Positions 29,763 to 38,458 of a stretch of 64,000 nucleotides of DNA are shown here, one piece after another (the first letter of the stretch is position 1; the number at the start of each line of letters is the position of its first letter). The notes beneath the pieces were generated by a model. That model saw only the letters and a program-made list of their open reading frames with translations, made no database searches and was not told the origin of the DNA. This DNA is from Steroidobacteraceae bacterium (GTDB taxonomy: Bacteria > Pseudomonadota > Gammaproteobacteria > Steroidobacterales > Steroidobacteraceae): assembly GCA_025451845.1 (NCBI GenBank), contig JANWJS010000027.1, positions 62,001 to 126,000 on the forward strand. The letters are read 5' to 3'. Made by a program: the position numbers and the translations under genes.

Positions 29763-31321
29763 GGCCGCATCGCCTCGAGCGCCGCGCGCGCCACGGTCTG
29801 GTCGCTGAACGGGCGGCGCTCGCCGCCGTAAATCTGATACTCCTCATGCCCCTTGCCGGCAATCAACACCACATCCTCCGGCCCGGATCCCGCGAGTGTG
29901 CCCCGGATGGCCCGTGCGCGATCATGCTCGACCCGAGCCGCGGCACTGCGGGGAAAGCCGGCCACGATCTGCTGCACGATGCGCTCCGGCGGCTCGCTGC
30001 GCGGGTTGTCGTCCGTGACAACGGACTCGTCCGCGAGCTCCGCGGCGATCCGCCCCATCATCGGCCGCTTGCCCGGATCACGATCGCCGCCGCAGCCGAA
30101 GACGACCCGCAGGCGCCCGCGGCAGTGCAGGCGCGCCGCGCGCAGTGCCTTCGCCAGCGCATCCGGTGTGTGCGCGTAGTCCACTATTGCCAGTGGCGCG
30201 CCGCTGTGGCCGCCGAAGGCTTCCATCCGTCCGGGCGCCGCCCGGCACGACGCCAGCGCGGCGGCCGCCGTGGCCAGCGGGATGTCCCAAGCGAGCAGCA
30301 CGGCAAACACCGTGAGCGTGTTGTCGGCGTTGAACTCGCCGATCAGCGGCACGTTGAGCTGCGCCGCGCCCCAGCTGGATTCCACGTCGATCAGCAGGCC
30401 CGAGACCGCAGCCGCGACTCGCAGAGCGCGCACCAGCCTCGTACCTCGCGGCACCGCGGGCGCTGCGCTCGCGCGCACTGTGATGACCAGCTGCGCGGCC
30501 GAAAGTTGCCCGGCGAGCCGGGCGCCGAACTCGTCATCGACGTTGATCACGCGCAGCCCGAGGCCGGGCCAGGCGAAGAGGCGCGCCTTGGCTTCGGCGT
30601 ACGCTGCCATGGTGCCGTGATAATCGAGATGATCGCGCGTGAGATTGGTGAACGCCGCGGTATGGAAACGCACACCGCCGGCCCGCGCCTGATCAAGTGC
30701 GTGCGAGGACACTTCCATGCTCACCGCCTCGGCGCCGAGGGCCCTCATCGCCGCCAACCGGCGGTGCACGGTGACTGCATCGGAAGTGGTGTGCTCCGTG
30801 ACAGCGAGCGCATCCGGGAAGCCGAAGCCGATCGTGCCCATGTAGGCGGCGGGACGGCTGCAACGATTCAGCGCCTGCGCGAGGAGCCAGGCGCAGGTCG
30901 TCTTACCGTTCGTGCCCGTCACGCCCGCGACGGTCAGCTCCTGTGAGGGCCGGCCGAAGAACCGATCGGCAATGACTCCGACCCGGCGGGAAAGCTGCGG
31001 CACAGCGGCGACAAACACCTCCTCCGAGAGGTCCCCCCTGGCGCGGGGCAGCCCTCGGAGCGCCGCCTCGATCAGCTCGAGCGCCCCCGCAGACGGCTCG
31101 TAGAGCACCGCGCGTGCGCCGCGCGCCAGCGCCTGATCGGCGAACTCTGCGCCGTGACGGCCCTGGCCGCGGCATGCGAGAAACAGCGCGCCACGGCTCA
31201 CCGTGCGCGAGTCCACCGTCACGTCGCTGACTTCAATCGCTGCGGGCGCAGCGGCGAGTCCGGCGGTCAGCTCGGCAAGCCGTACGCGGCGTGTTGAGTT
31301 TGGAGTGGCGCCGGGCGTCAT
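29759..31321 (-). CDS. murE: UDP-MurNAc-L-Ala-D-Glu--meso-diaminopimelate ligase
   Basis: A 520-residue Mur ligase with ATP loop GTNGKTT (136-142). DDNPRSEPP (437-445) contains the DNPR signature of meso-diaminopimelate-specific enzymes, so the peptidoglycan should be of the Gram-negative mDAP type. It overlaps both neighbours by ATGA. Confidence 0.97.
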   Translation of the reverse strand: MTPGATPNSTRRVRLAELTAGLAAAPAAIEVSDVTVDSRTVSRGALFLACRGQGRHGAEFADQALARGARAVLYEPSAGALELIEAALRGLPRARGDLSEEVFVAAVPQLSRRVGVIADRFFGRPSQELTVAGVTGTNGKTTCAWLLAQALNRCSRPAAYMGTIGFGFPDALAVTEHTTSDAVTVHRRLAAMRALGAEAVSMEVSSHALDQARAGGVRFHTAAFTNLTRDHLDYHGTMAAYAEAKARLFAWPGLGLRVINVDDEFGARLAGQLSAAQLVITVRASAAPAVPRGTRLVRALRVAAAVSGLLIDVESSWGAAQLNVPLIGEFNADNTLTVFAVLLAWDIPLATAAAALASCRAAPGRMEAFGGHSGAPLAIVDYAHTPDALAKALRAARLHCRGRLRVVFGCGGDRDPGKRPMMGRIAAELADESVVTDDNPRSEPPERIVQQIVAGFPRSAAARVEHDRARAIRGTLAGSGPEDVVLIAGKGHEEYQIYGGERRPFSDQTVARAALEAMRP

Positions 31322-33042
31322 TGGATGGATGCCGTCCGCAGCTGTGCCGGCTGCTGCACCGGCTCGTCCGGCGCCACGGCCATCAGGCGCAGGGCTCTGC
31401 CGATCACTTTCGAGAACACCGGTGCGGACACATCGCCGCCGTGATGAATTCCGTTCTCCGGGTTGTTGATGAGTACCGCAGCCGCCAGCCGCGGCGCGCT
31501 CGCGGGCGCCACGCCGGCAAACACCGAGACGTAATGGTGCTGCTCATAGGAGCCGGCCTCCGCCTTCCAAGCCGTCCCCGTCTTGCCGGAAACCGTATAG
31601 CCCGGAATCGCGGCTAGTGGCGCCGTGCCTTCCAGGGTGATGACTGAGCGCATCATGGCTATCAGCTCGCGACAGAGTCCCGGATCCATCACCTGCCTGC
31701 CTGCGAGCGGGGCATCGACGCGGAAGAATGAAATCGGCCGCATGACACCGAGCGCGCCGACGGTTGCATAGGCGTGGGCAAGCTGCAGAGTCGTCACGGA
31801 AATGCCATAGCCGTGCGACATCGTGGCGATGTCGATGGGCCGCCAGGTGTGCAGCGGCGCCAACAGTCCCGCCGATTCTCCCGGATAGCCGCTCGTGGCG
31901 AGCTGTCCGAAGCCGAAGCCGCGCAGCGTCGTCCAGATGAGCTGCGGCGGCAGAGACAGCGCCAGGTGTGCCATGCCCACATTCGAGCTATGCGCGAGCA
32001 CCAGGGCGATGTCGATCGGCCCGTAGTCGTGGCCGTCATCCGTGAATACGTGGGCACCGACCTTGATGAAACCCGGTGAGGTATTGATGATCGAGCGGTC
32101 GTTGTATCGGCCGGAGATCAGTCCCGCGGCGACGAAGAACGGCTTCATCGATGACCCGGGCTCATAGACATCGGTGACGGCGCGATTGCGGTAGCGCCAC
32201 TGCTGCATCTGCTCGCGATCGTTGGGATTGAACGCCGGCTGGTCCACCATGGCGAGCACTTCGCCCGTGGCGATGTCGATCACCACCATTGCGCCGGAGC
32301 TCGCCTTCTGCTCCGCCACCTGCTCCTTCAGGGCGCGATAGGCGAGGTACTGAATGCGCAGGTCGATCGAGAGCACGAGATCCCGGCCGGGCCGGGCGGG
32401 CCGGATGCTCTCGATGTCCTGCACGATCCGGCCATAGCGGTCCTGGATCACGCGTTTCTCGCCATCGATCCCCGTCAGCCACTGGTCGTCGGCGAGCTCC
32501 AGCCCCGCCTGACCCTTATCGTCAACATTGGTGAAGCCGATGAGCTGACCGGTGACTTCCCCCGCCGGATAATACCGGCGGTACTCGCGTGAGAGGTATA
32601 CGCCGGGGATGCCGAGCGCCTTGATCCGCGCCGCCTCCGCAGGCTGACACTGGCGCGCCACGTAGAGGAAGTCGCGGCCGAGATTGCTGGTGATGCGACG
32701 CAGCAGGTCCTGTCTGTTGATGCCGAGGGCTCCGGCGAGCCGCGCAACCTCGCCGCGCGCATTCACGATCTGCTTCGGGCTCACCCAGATCGAGTCGACG
32801 GGCGTGCTCACGGCCAGCGGCTCACCGTAGCGGTCGGTGATCGTGCCGCGATGCGCTGCGATGTCGACGACCCGCGTGAAGCGGACGTCGCCCTGCTTCG
32901 ACAGGAAGGAGTACTCGAAGAGCTGCAGGTCGACGGCGCGGCAGAGCAGCGCCACTGCAGCTACCCCCAGCAGCCCCACCAGGAAGTGCGCCCGCCAGCG
33001 GAACGAGCGCGGCGCGGAATGGCGTGCGTTGCGCGTCTTCAT
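31318..33042 (-). CDS. ftsI: Septal peptidoglycan transpeptidase FtsI (PBP3)
   Basis: A 574-residue class B penicillin-binding protein. A basic tail and membrane helix (about 19-36) are followed by the dimerisation domain and the transpeptidase domain. The active-site motifs are S297-S-M-K300, S352-S-N354 and KTGT (487-490). It crosslinks septal peptidoglycan made by FtsW. I use the ATG at 33042, which overlaps the ftsL stop (ATGA); a longer frame upstream runs antiphase through ftsL. Confidence 0.97.
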   Translation of the reverse strand: MKTRNARHSAPRSFRWRAHFLVGLLGVAAVALLCRAVDLQLFEYSFLSKQGDVRFTRVVDIAAHRGTITDRYGEPLAVSTPVDSIWVSPKQIVNARGEVARLAGALGINRQDLLRRITSNLGRDFLYVARQCQPAEAARIKALGIPGVYLSREYRRYYPAGEVTGQLIGFTNVDDKGQAGLELADDQWLTGIDGEKRVIQDRYGRIVQDIESIRPARPGRDLVLSIDLRIQYLAYRALKEQVAEQKASSGAMVVIDIATGEVLAMVDQPAFNPNDREQMQQWRYRNRAVTDVYEPGSSMKPFFVAAGLISGRYNDRSIINTSPGFIKVGAHVFTDDGHDYGPIDIALVLAHSSNVGMAHLALSLPPQLIWTTLRGFGFGQLATSGYPGESAGLLAPLHTWRPIDIATMSHGYGISVTTLQLAHAYATVGALGVMRPISFFRVDAPLAGRQVMDPGLCRELIAMMRSVITLEGTAPLAAIPGYTVSGKTGTAWKAEAGSYEQHHYVSVFAGVAPASAPRLAAAVLINNPENGIHHGGDVSAPVFSKVIGRALRLMAVAPDEPVQQPAQLRTASIQ

Positions 33043-33323
33043 GGTTGAACTATTACGATGTCCTTCGGCAACGGCATCGTCATGTGCAGCTTCTTGCCTG
33101 CAACGCTCTCGACGAAGGCGTGCGTGGACCAGGCACTCTGCTCGAGCTGGAGCTGGCCCCACTGGATGTCCAGGTTGTCGCGCTGCGTGCTCAGCTGCTC
33201 GAGTTGGATGAAGAGCTGCCGCGCGCGAAATTTGCAGTAGACCGAGCCCGCGGCGGACAGCAGCACCGCGGCCCAAAGCGCCGCGGTTGCGACTCCCAGA
33301 GTCGTAGCGACCGCAAGCCTCAT
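33039..33323 (-). CDS. ftsL: Cell division protein FtsL
   Basis: A 94-residue bitopic protein. A membrane helix (about 5-27) is followed by a periplasmic leucine-zipper-like coiled coil with many Gln/Leu residues (about 35-65). It forms the FtsQLB complex. Sequence is weakly conserved in the family; the call rests on size, topology and position between rsmH and ftsI, where it overlaps both. Confidence 0.9.
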   Translation of the reverse strand: MRLAVATTLGVATAALWAAVLLSAAGSVYCKFRARQLFIQLEQLSTQRDNLDIQWGQLQLEQSAWSTHAFVESVAGKKLHMTMPLPKDIVIVQP

Positions 33324-34246
33324 ATGACTTTCTCCGCGACGCGCAGCAGTGCACTGCGCGCCCGCGGATTGCGCGCGACTTCCTCCCTGCTCGGGCGCAT
33401 CTTGCGGCCGACCCGCTTGAGGCGTGGCGTGAGCTGCGGCGGTACGATCGGCAGCGACGCGGCCGCTGGATCGAGCTGCGACTCCCGCTGCATGAAGTGC
33501 TTGACCAGGCGATCCTCGAGCGAATGGAAGCTGATGACGGCGAGGCGCCCGCCGGTGGCGAGCGAAAGGACCGCGCCGGTCAGCGCCTTCTCGAGTTGTC
33601 CGAGCTCATCGTTGGCGTACATCCGCAGCGCCTGAAAGGTACGCGTGGCCGGGTGCTTGCCCGGCTCTCGCGTCCTGACTGCGCGCGCCACCAGCTCCGC
33701 GAGCTCGCGCGTGCGCTCGATCGGCCGCTCGCGCCTTTCCGCCACGATGGCCTGCGCCACGCGGCGCGCGAAGCGCTCTTCTCCCAGTGTGGCGATCACC
33801 TCGCGAATCTCGTCGACGCCCGCACGAGCGAGCCACGCGCAGACCGGCTCACCGCGTGTCGGGTCCATGCGCATATCGAGCGGACCGTCGGCCCGGAAGC
33901 TGAAGCCGCGCGCCGGATCGTCGAGCTGCGGTGAGGAAACGCCGAGGTCGAGCAGAACACCCCGGCAAGCGCGTCCGCCCGAGTGAGCCGGCACGAGCGC
34001 GCCGATGTCGGCAAACGACGCGTGCACGAGCGCAAGCCGCATTTCGCCGGCGAAGCGCCGGCCGCCGGCCGCGACGGCCTGCGGGTCCCGGTCGATCGCG
34101 AGCACGCGGCCCTCCGGACCCAGGGCCTGGAGGAGGAGTGCCGTATGGCCACCGCGCCCGAACGTCGCATCGACATAGTAACCGCCCGGCTCGAGGGCAA
34201 GTGCCCCGAGCGCCTCATCTGCGAGCACCGGGATGTGCTCGTCCAC
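33320..34246 (-). CDS. rsmH: 16S rRNA (cytosine-1402-N4)-methyltransferase
   Basis: A 308-residue SAM methyltransferase (MraW). HIPVLADEAL at the N-terminus, the SAM-binding VDATFGRGGHT and the late RLAVISFHSLEDRLVKHFM are diagnostic. It begins with GTG. It is the second gene of the dcw cluster, 11 nt after mraZ. Confidence 0.97.
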   Translation of the reverse strand: MDEHIPVLADEALGALALEPGGYYVDATFGRGGHTALLLQALGPEGRVLAIDRDPQAVAAGGRRFAGEMRLALVHASFADIGALVPAHSGGRACRGVLLDLGVSSPQLDDPARGFSFRADGPLDMRMDPTRGEPVCAWLARAGVDEIREVIATLGEERFARRVAQAIVAERRERPIERTRELAELVARAVRTREPGKHPATRTFQALRMYANDELGQLEKALTGAVLSLATGGRLAVISFHSLEDRLVKHFMQRESQLDPAAASLPIVPPQLTPRLKRVGRKMRPSREEVARNPRARSALLRVAEKVI

Positions 34247-34257
34247 ACCCCTGACTC

Positions 34258-34710
34258 TTACAACGACAGCGAGTCGAACTCCGACGGCAGATCCGTCGCA
34301 GCCTCCTCGCTCTTCAACATTTCATCGAGCCGCTCGCCCCAGCGCGCGTCATTCCACAACTCGAAGCGGTTGCCCTGGCCGATCAACATGCCGTGGCGCT
34401 CGAGCCCGGCGAACTCGCGCAGCTCCGGCGGGAGTAGAATCCGGCCATGCCCATCGAGCTCGAGATCGTTCGCGTGGCCGACCATCAGGCGCTGCAGCCG
34501 CCGCGCCGGCGCTTTCAGGGTCGGAAGGCTCATCACTTTGCTCTCGATCAGCTCCCACTCGGGCAGCGGGTAGATGAGAAGGCAGCCATCCCGATCCACG
34601 GTCACCACCAATTTCCCCTGGGCACGCTCGACGATCTGCTCCCGATAGCGGGTAGGCATGACCATCCGACCTTTTTCATCCAGGGTGATTTTTGTGGCGC
34701 CGCGAAACAT
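34258..34710 (-). CDS. mraZ: Transcriptional regulator MraZ
   Basis: A 150-residue AbrB-fold protein with two tandem SpoVT/MraZ domains (about 1-75 and 76-145), each with the DEKGRMVMPTRYR / DGHGRILLPPELR-type signature. In E. coli MraZ represses its own operon by binding direct TGGG repeats. Such repeats are present just upstream, at 34731-34765. It is the first gene of the dcw cluster. Confidence 0.97.
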   Translation of the reverse strand: MFRGATKITLDEKGRMVMPTRYREQIVERAQGKLVVTVDRDGCLLIYPLPEWELIESKVMSLPTLKAPARRLQRLMVGHANDLELDGHGRILLPPELREFAGLERHGMLIGQGNRFELWNDARWGERLDEMLKSEEAATDLPSEFDSLSL

Positions 34711-34730
34711 GAATTTGTGCGGGGGATCTA

Positions 34731-34765
34731 ACCCATCTCCTCCCACTTTCTCCCACTCCCTGCCA
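34731..34765 (-). promoter_or_regulatory. MraZ-box operator, four direct repeats
   Basis: On the minus strand four boxes occur at exact 10-nt steps: TGGCA, TGGGA, TGGGA and TGGGT, each separated by a 5-nt spacer. This is the known MraZ operator design (TGGGN with N5 spacers). It lies between the -10 element and the mraZ start, with the first box touching the -10, so autorepression is very likely. Confidence 0.9.
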
Positions 34766-34793
34766 CTATGAAATCGCAGTCGCGCTATGTCAA
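34765..34793 (-). promoter_or_regulatory. Housekeeping promoter of the dcw cluster
   Basis: On the minus strand a consensus -35 (TTGACA, 34788-34793) and a -10 (CATAGT, 34765-34770) are separated by exactly 17 nt. It lies directly upstream of the MraZ boxes. Confidence 0.85.
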
Positions 34794-34946
34794 TTGAAAA
34801 AGTGAGAAATTTGTCACAACGACAACGGGTTAGGTAAAACCGGAAAGCGCTTCAAACAGCGCTTCGGAGTCATTCGTCTTAGCAATCAGCAGCTTGCCCC
34901 GATAACCTTATCCAGTAGGTCATCTAGGCCTCCGGCGCGGCCGTTT

Positions 34947-35336
34947 TCAGGTCGAGAACGCGTGTTTGATCCACTCGATGTGCGGCGCATCGCTGCAGGG
35001 ATCGGAGACGACGATGACATCGAAGCGCACGCGCAGCCGTGCGAGATCTTTCCGCTGCTGCAGCAACCGAGTCGCCGCGCGAATGAGCCGCTGTCGCTTG
35101 CTGGCGTCAACGCTCTGCGCAGCTCCCCCGTACGCGTTTGACGAGCGAGTGCGAACCTCCACGATCGCGAGCTCGCTGTCGCCGAGCCGGGCGACGATGT
35201 CGAGCTCGCCGCAGCGGCAGCGGTAGTTTCTCAGGAGGACATGCGCGCCCTGCGAATGCAGGTATGCCGCAGCGGCATTCTCGGCCTGCAGGCCGAGCCT
35301 TTGCCTCCACGTGAGCCTCGCGCCTTCCACGGGCAC
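34947..35336 (-). CDS. yraN: UPF0102 family nuclease-like protein YraN
   Basis: A 129-residue protein with the restriction-endonuclease-like core of UPF0102. The motif GELDIVARLGDSELAIVEVR contains the Asp and Glu-x-Arg/Lys active-site pattern. Cellular role is not settled. It begins with GTG 13 nt after the lpoA stop, in the same order as E. coli yraM-yraN. The E. coli followers diaA and dolP are missing; the dcw promoter comes next. Confidence 0.9.
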   Translation of the reverse strand: MPVEGARLTWRQRLGLQAENAAAAYLHSQGAHVLLRNYRCRCGELDIVARLGDSELAIVEVRTRSSNAYGGAAQSVDASKRQRLIRAATRLLQQRKDLARLRVRFDVIVVSDPCSDAPHIEWIKHAFST

Positions 35337-35349
35337 ATCCCGCGGTCAC

Positions 35350-37194
35350 TCAGCCGCCCGGTGCACCCGGGAGCTCGGTGACCTCACCGCCGTGAAGGCG
35401 GGCCCAAACCAGCTGCCGATGAATGTGTCCGTCGGGATCGAGCGTCAACTGGCCCGTGAGGCCGTTCAGATCCAGCGACGAGGGGGCCCGGTTCTCGCGC
35501 AGGGCCGCCGCAATCCGGTAGGCATCGAAGCCGAAGGCGAACAGATCCCCCGTGCGTGGACCCCCGACGGGCCAGGCTTGGCTGGCAGCCGACCGGACGG
35601 CCTCGGCCAGCGGGCTGCCGAGCATCCACGGCGTGTCCGGGAACATCAGCCCATCGAGATCCACGTTGGCGCGCGGGTCGGGCTCGAATGCGCCGGAAGT
35701 CGCGTACGTCGGAATGCCGCCGGCGTAGTAGAACCGCAGCTGCGGTTGCAGCTGGCGCTCGATGCTCGCCGTCGGCGCAGGGGAGAAGATGAACTGGATG
35801 TCCTGACGGCGTCGCGGCACGAACTCGAGATGCGTGCCCAGAAGCGATTCCACCCTCTCGAGGCGGGCGCGGCTTTGGTCGATGCCGAGCACCTGCTTGA
35901 GCTCATCGGAATAGTCTGCCTCGGAAGTATCGATCATGGTGGTGGCGAGCATCGTCCCGCCGCCGCCCTGGAGCTCCTGGTCGAAGGCAGCGAGCACGCG
36001 CGAGCCCCAGTCTCCGGCCGGCACGATTGCGACACCCAAATGGTGCCCGTCGCTCAATACGCGGCGCGCGACCAGCCTCGCTTCCTCTACGGGCGAGAGG
36101 GCGAACTGAAAGAAGAGCGGCGGCGCCTGTTCTCCATCCGGCAGAAAATTGAGGGCCAGAAGCGGCGGGCGCTGCATCCGGTCCGCCGCCGCCACCGCCA
36201 CGGCCTGGCGCGTCAAGGGCCCCACGATGATGTCGGCACCCGACTGAGCCGCAGCGCCGATCTCATCGGTAACGGATTCTTCGCCGGTATCGTAGACCCG
36301 CACGAGGGGGCGCTGCTGCACCGGCGTCTGGTAGTAGGCGGTGAGAAATCCATCGCGAACGCTGGCCGCCAGCGGCCCCGCGGGCCCGGTGAGGGGCAGG
36401 AGCAACGCAATGTGCGCCTGGGCCGCGAGCGGTTGCGGCTGCTCGCCGAGGAGCTCGCTGCGCACGACCTCGGCGGCCGGATGGCCGGGATGGTCCTCCA
36501 ACCATGTAGTCAGGCCGGCCGTCGCGACCGTCGGATTGCGCGTCACCTCCGCGGCAAGTGGCGCCAACTCCAGCCAGCCGCGAATGACGGGGCGCTGCTC
36601 GGTTCCCGGCTGAAGCCTGACGCCGCGCTCCGAGGCGTTGCGCAGGTCATTCAGGAGGGCGACCCGGCTCTGCTGGACCTCCGCGGCATTGGGCAGCCAA
36701 CGTTCAAGGTGCACTTCCGCCTCGACCCCGGCAGCCGGCTGCCCCGCCGCGAACGCGACTTGCTGCCGCAGGCGCCAGTACCGGCTGGCGGGCTCTGCCT
36801 GCTGCGGCGCCACCACGGTCTGGATCAGCTGCCACGCGTGCGCGGCCTGCCCGCGCTGGGATGCGATCCGGGCCTCGACCAGCGAGCGGTCGAGTGTCTC
36901 GTCGGCCGAAAGCGGCGGAGACAGAAGATCGAGGGCGCTGGCCGCACCGTCCGGCCGCCGCGCAGTGAGATACGCTTCCGCTGCCTGGAGTGCGAAGCCG
37001 TTGCGCTGCGCGCCGTGGCTCTCATTGGCCAGGGCCTCGTACATTTGTGCGGCGCCGGCGGGGTTTCCCTGGCGGGCGAGCGTAGCGGCCTGCCCGGCGG
37101 AGGGCGCAGGGCCAGACGGAACGCTGGCGCACCCCGCGAGCACCAAGGTGACTGCGGCGAGCGCAGCCAGGCTGACGGTCCATCGCGCATGCAT
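35350..37194 (-). CDS. lpoA: LpoA-like outer-membrane lipoprotein, activator of PBP1A
   Basis: A 614-residue lipoprotein with lipobox LVLAGC (Cys22). An alpha-helical TPR-like N-terminal half (about 30-260) leads into a C-terminal periplasmic-binding-protein fold (HIALLLPLTGPAGPLAASV from about residue 257). This is the LppC/LpoA layout. LpoA reaches from the outer membrane to stimulate PBP1A. Gene order lpoA-yraN, divergent from rsmI, matches E. coli yraL-yraM-yraN. Confidence 0.9.
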   Translation of the reverse strand: MHARWTVSLAALAAVTLVLAGCASVPSGPAPSAGQAATLARQGNPAGAAQMYEALANESHGAQRNGFALQAAEAYLTARRPDGAASALDLLSPPLSADETLDRSLVEARIASQRGQAAHAWQLIQTVVAPQQAEPASRYWRLRQQVAFAAGQPAAGVEAEVHLERWLPNAAEVQQSRVALLNDLRNASERGVRLQPGTEQRPVIRGWLELAPLAAEVTRNPTVATAGLTTWLEDHPGHPAAEVVRSELLGEQPQPLAAQAHIALLLPLTGPAGPLAASVRDGFLTAYYQTPVQQRPLVRVYDTGEESVTDEIGAAAQSGADIIVGPLTRQAVAVAAADRMQRPPLLALNFLPDGEQAPPLFFQFALSPVEEARLVARRVLSDGHHLGVAIVPAGDWGSRVLAAFDQELQGGGGTMLATTMIDTSEADYSDELKQVLGIDQSRARLERVESLLGTHLEFVPRRRQDIQFIFSPAPTASIERQLQPQLRFYYAGGIPTYATSGAFEPDPRANVDLDGLMFPDTPWMLGSPLAEAVRSAASQAWPVGGPRTGDLFAFGFDAYRIAAALRENRAPSSLDLNGLTGQLTLDPDGHIHRQLVWARLHGGEVTELPGAPGG

Positions 37195-37216
37195 GGTTGA
37201 GAAGCCTCGTTACTAT

Positions 37217-37335
37217 GCGCTGGATCCGGGCTCCTGCCCGGCCCAGCACGGTTTTGAACAAAAAGCGTGGTTTTTGTTCAAAACTCCGCCCCCTGCGGCG
37301 GCGGGGCACATCCCCGTACCGGGGGTACGCGGTCG
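37217..37335 (+). repeat. Type A dispersed repeat, copy 2 (lpoA/rsmI divergent gap)
   Basis: It contains GCGCTGGATCCGGGCTCCTG with its partner GCCCGGCCCAGC (hairpin 1, loop TCCT). A perfect 14-bp stem follows at 37251-37284 (GTTTTGAACAAAAA, loop GCGTGG, TTTTTGTTCAAAAC), then CCTGCGGCGGCGGGGCACA. It sits between two divergent start codons, so it must be next to or inside their promoters. Confidence 0.85.
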
Positions 37336-37399
37336 TACTGCATCATGATGGGATAGACACAGGGGAGCGTGCTCTCATTGCGGCGGGGAGGGGATTATA

Positions 37400-38272
37400 G
37401 TGGGCAAGCCACGAGGCCGGTTGCAAGTCATCGCGACGCCGATCGGCAACTTGGGCGATGTTAGCGCGCGCGCCCGCCAGGCGCTGGAGAGCGCCGCCGC
37501 CGTAGCGGCGGAGGACACGCGCCACACAGGCGCGCTGCTGCAGGCGCTCGGCATCGCGCGGCCGTTGCTGTCGCTGCACGCGCACAACGAGACCCAGCGT
37601 GTGCCGGAAATCCTGGCGCGGCTGGCGGCCGGCGAAACGATCGCCCTCGTCAGCGATGCGGGCACCCCGCTCCTCTCCGATCCCGGGTATGAGCTGGTTC
37701 GGGCCGCCGCGGACGCCGGCATCGACGTCGAGGCGATTCCCGGTCCTTCCGCCATCACCACGGCGTTGGCCGTCGCGGGGCTACCCGTCAGCCGCTTTTG
37801 CTTCGAAGGCTTTCTCCCCGCGCGTGCGAGCGAGCGGCGCGCCCAACTCTCGCAGCTCGCCGGCGAGCCTCGCACTCTCGTCTTTTTCGAAGCCCCTCAT
37901 CGCATCGCCGCAACCCTCGCCGACCTCGCCGCGGAGTTCGGCGACGAGAGGCGTGCGGTGGTCGCGCGCGAGCTGACGAAAGCCCACGAGACGCTCTATC
38001 GCGGCACACTGGCAGAACTCGTGCAAAGAGCCGCGACAGAAGACCACTTCCAGCGCGGCGAAATCACGATCGTGGTGGCAGGCGCCGTGCCCGCCGCGTC
38101 TGCCGGCTTCGACGCCGTTCTCCTGCGCCGGGCCGTCGATCTGCTCTCCAAAGAGCTGTCGCCCAGCCGTGCCGCCGCAATCGCCGCGCAGCTGACCGGC
38201 GCCACGCGCGCTGAAGCCTATGCCCTGACACAGCACCGAAGCTCCCCTTCCTCCCCGCCCGAAAGCGATTGA
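37400..38272 (+). CDS. rsmI: 16S rRNA (cytidine-1402-2'-O)-methyltransferase
   Basis: A 290-residue SAM methyltransferase of the tetrapyrrole-methylase fold. The N-terminal LQVIATPIGNLGDVSARA (8-25), AEDTRHT and ALVSDAGTPLLSDPG are family signatures. With RsmH it modifies C1402 of 16S rRNA, and both genes are in this window. It begins with GTG behind a GGGGAGGGG ribosome-binding site. Confidence 0.96.
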   Translation: MGKPRGRLQVIATPIGNLGDVSARARQALESAAAVAAEDTRHTGALLQALGIARPLLSLHAHNETQRVPEILARLAAGETIALVSDAGTPLLSDPGYELVRAAADAGIDVEAIPGPSAITTALAVAGLPVSRFCFEGFLPARASERRAQLSQLAGEPRTLVFFEAPHRIAATLADLAAEFGDERRAVVARELTKAHETLYRGTLAELVQRAATEDHFQRGEITIVVAGAVPAASAGFDAVLLRRAVDLLSKELSPSRAAAIAAQLTGATRAEAYALTQHRSSPSSPPESD

Positions 38273-38373
38273 TTGCGCCCCGCAGCCGTTCCCCACCCGT
38301 GGAGCCGTAACCCGAGCGCCATGCGAAAGGAGATCAATCACCAGCCCCGAGGCCGTTCTGTCTCCGCCGGCGC

Positions 38374-38441
38374 CCCAAAGCGACCCAATAGGCGGCCCCG
38401 GGCCGTTCTGGGCCGCGGTATCGATAAAGTCACGAGGCGCG
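38374..38441 (+). repeat. Type R repeat, partial copy 3 (upstream of rnpB)
   Basis: Only the left part and hairpin I remain: GCGGCCCCGGGCCGTTCTGG, then GCCGCGG and a GTCACGAGG end. The sequence stops where the rnpB promoter begins. It is oriented opposite to the copy on the far side of rnpB. Confidence 0.6.
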
Positions 38442-38446
38442 GATGG

Positions 38447-38452
38447 TAAGAT
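38447..38452 (+). promoter_or_regulatory. Probable -10 element of rnpB
   Basis: TAAGAT lies 6-7 nt before the expected 5' end of RNase P RNA. The -35 region is not close to consensus. Confidence 0.5.
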
Positions 38453-38458
38453 ACCCAA

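Noticed and set aside
34830-34870. Hairpin of AAGCGCT arms as a yraN terminator
   Set aside because: The 7-bp stem has no T-tract and AGCGCT is itself palindromic, so chance is likely.
37217-37335. Type A repeat as an intrinsic terminator
   Set aside because: It lies between two divergent start codons, so no transcript should end there, and the T-run is in the stem, not after it.
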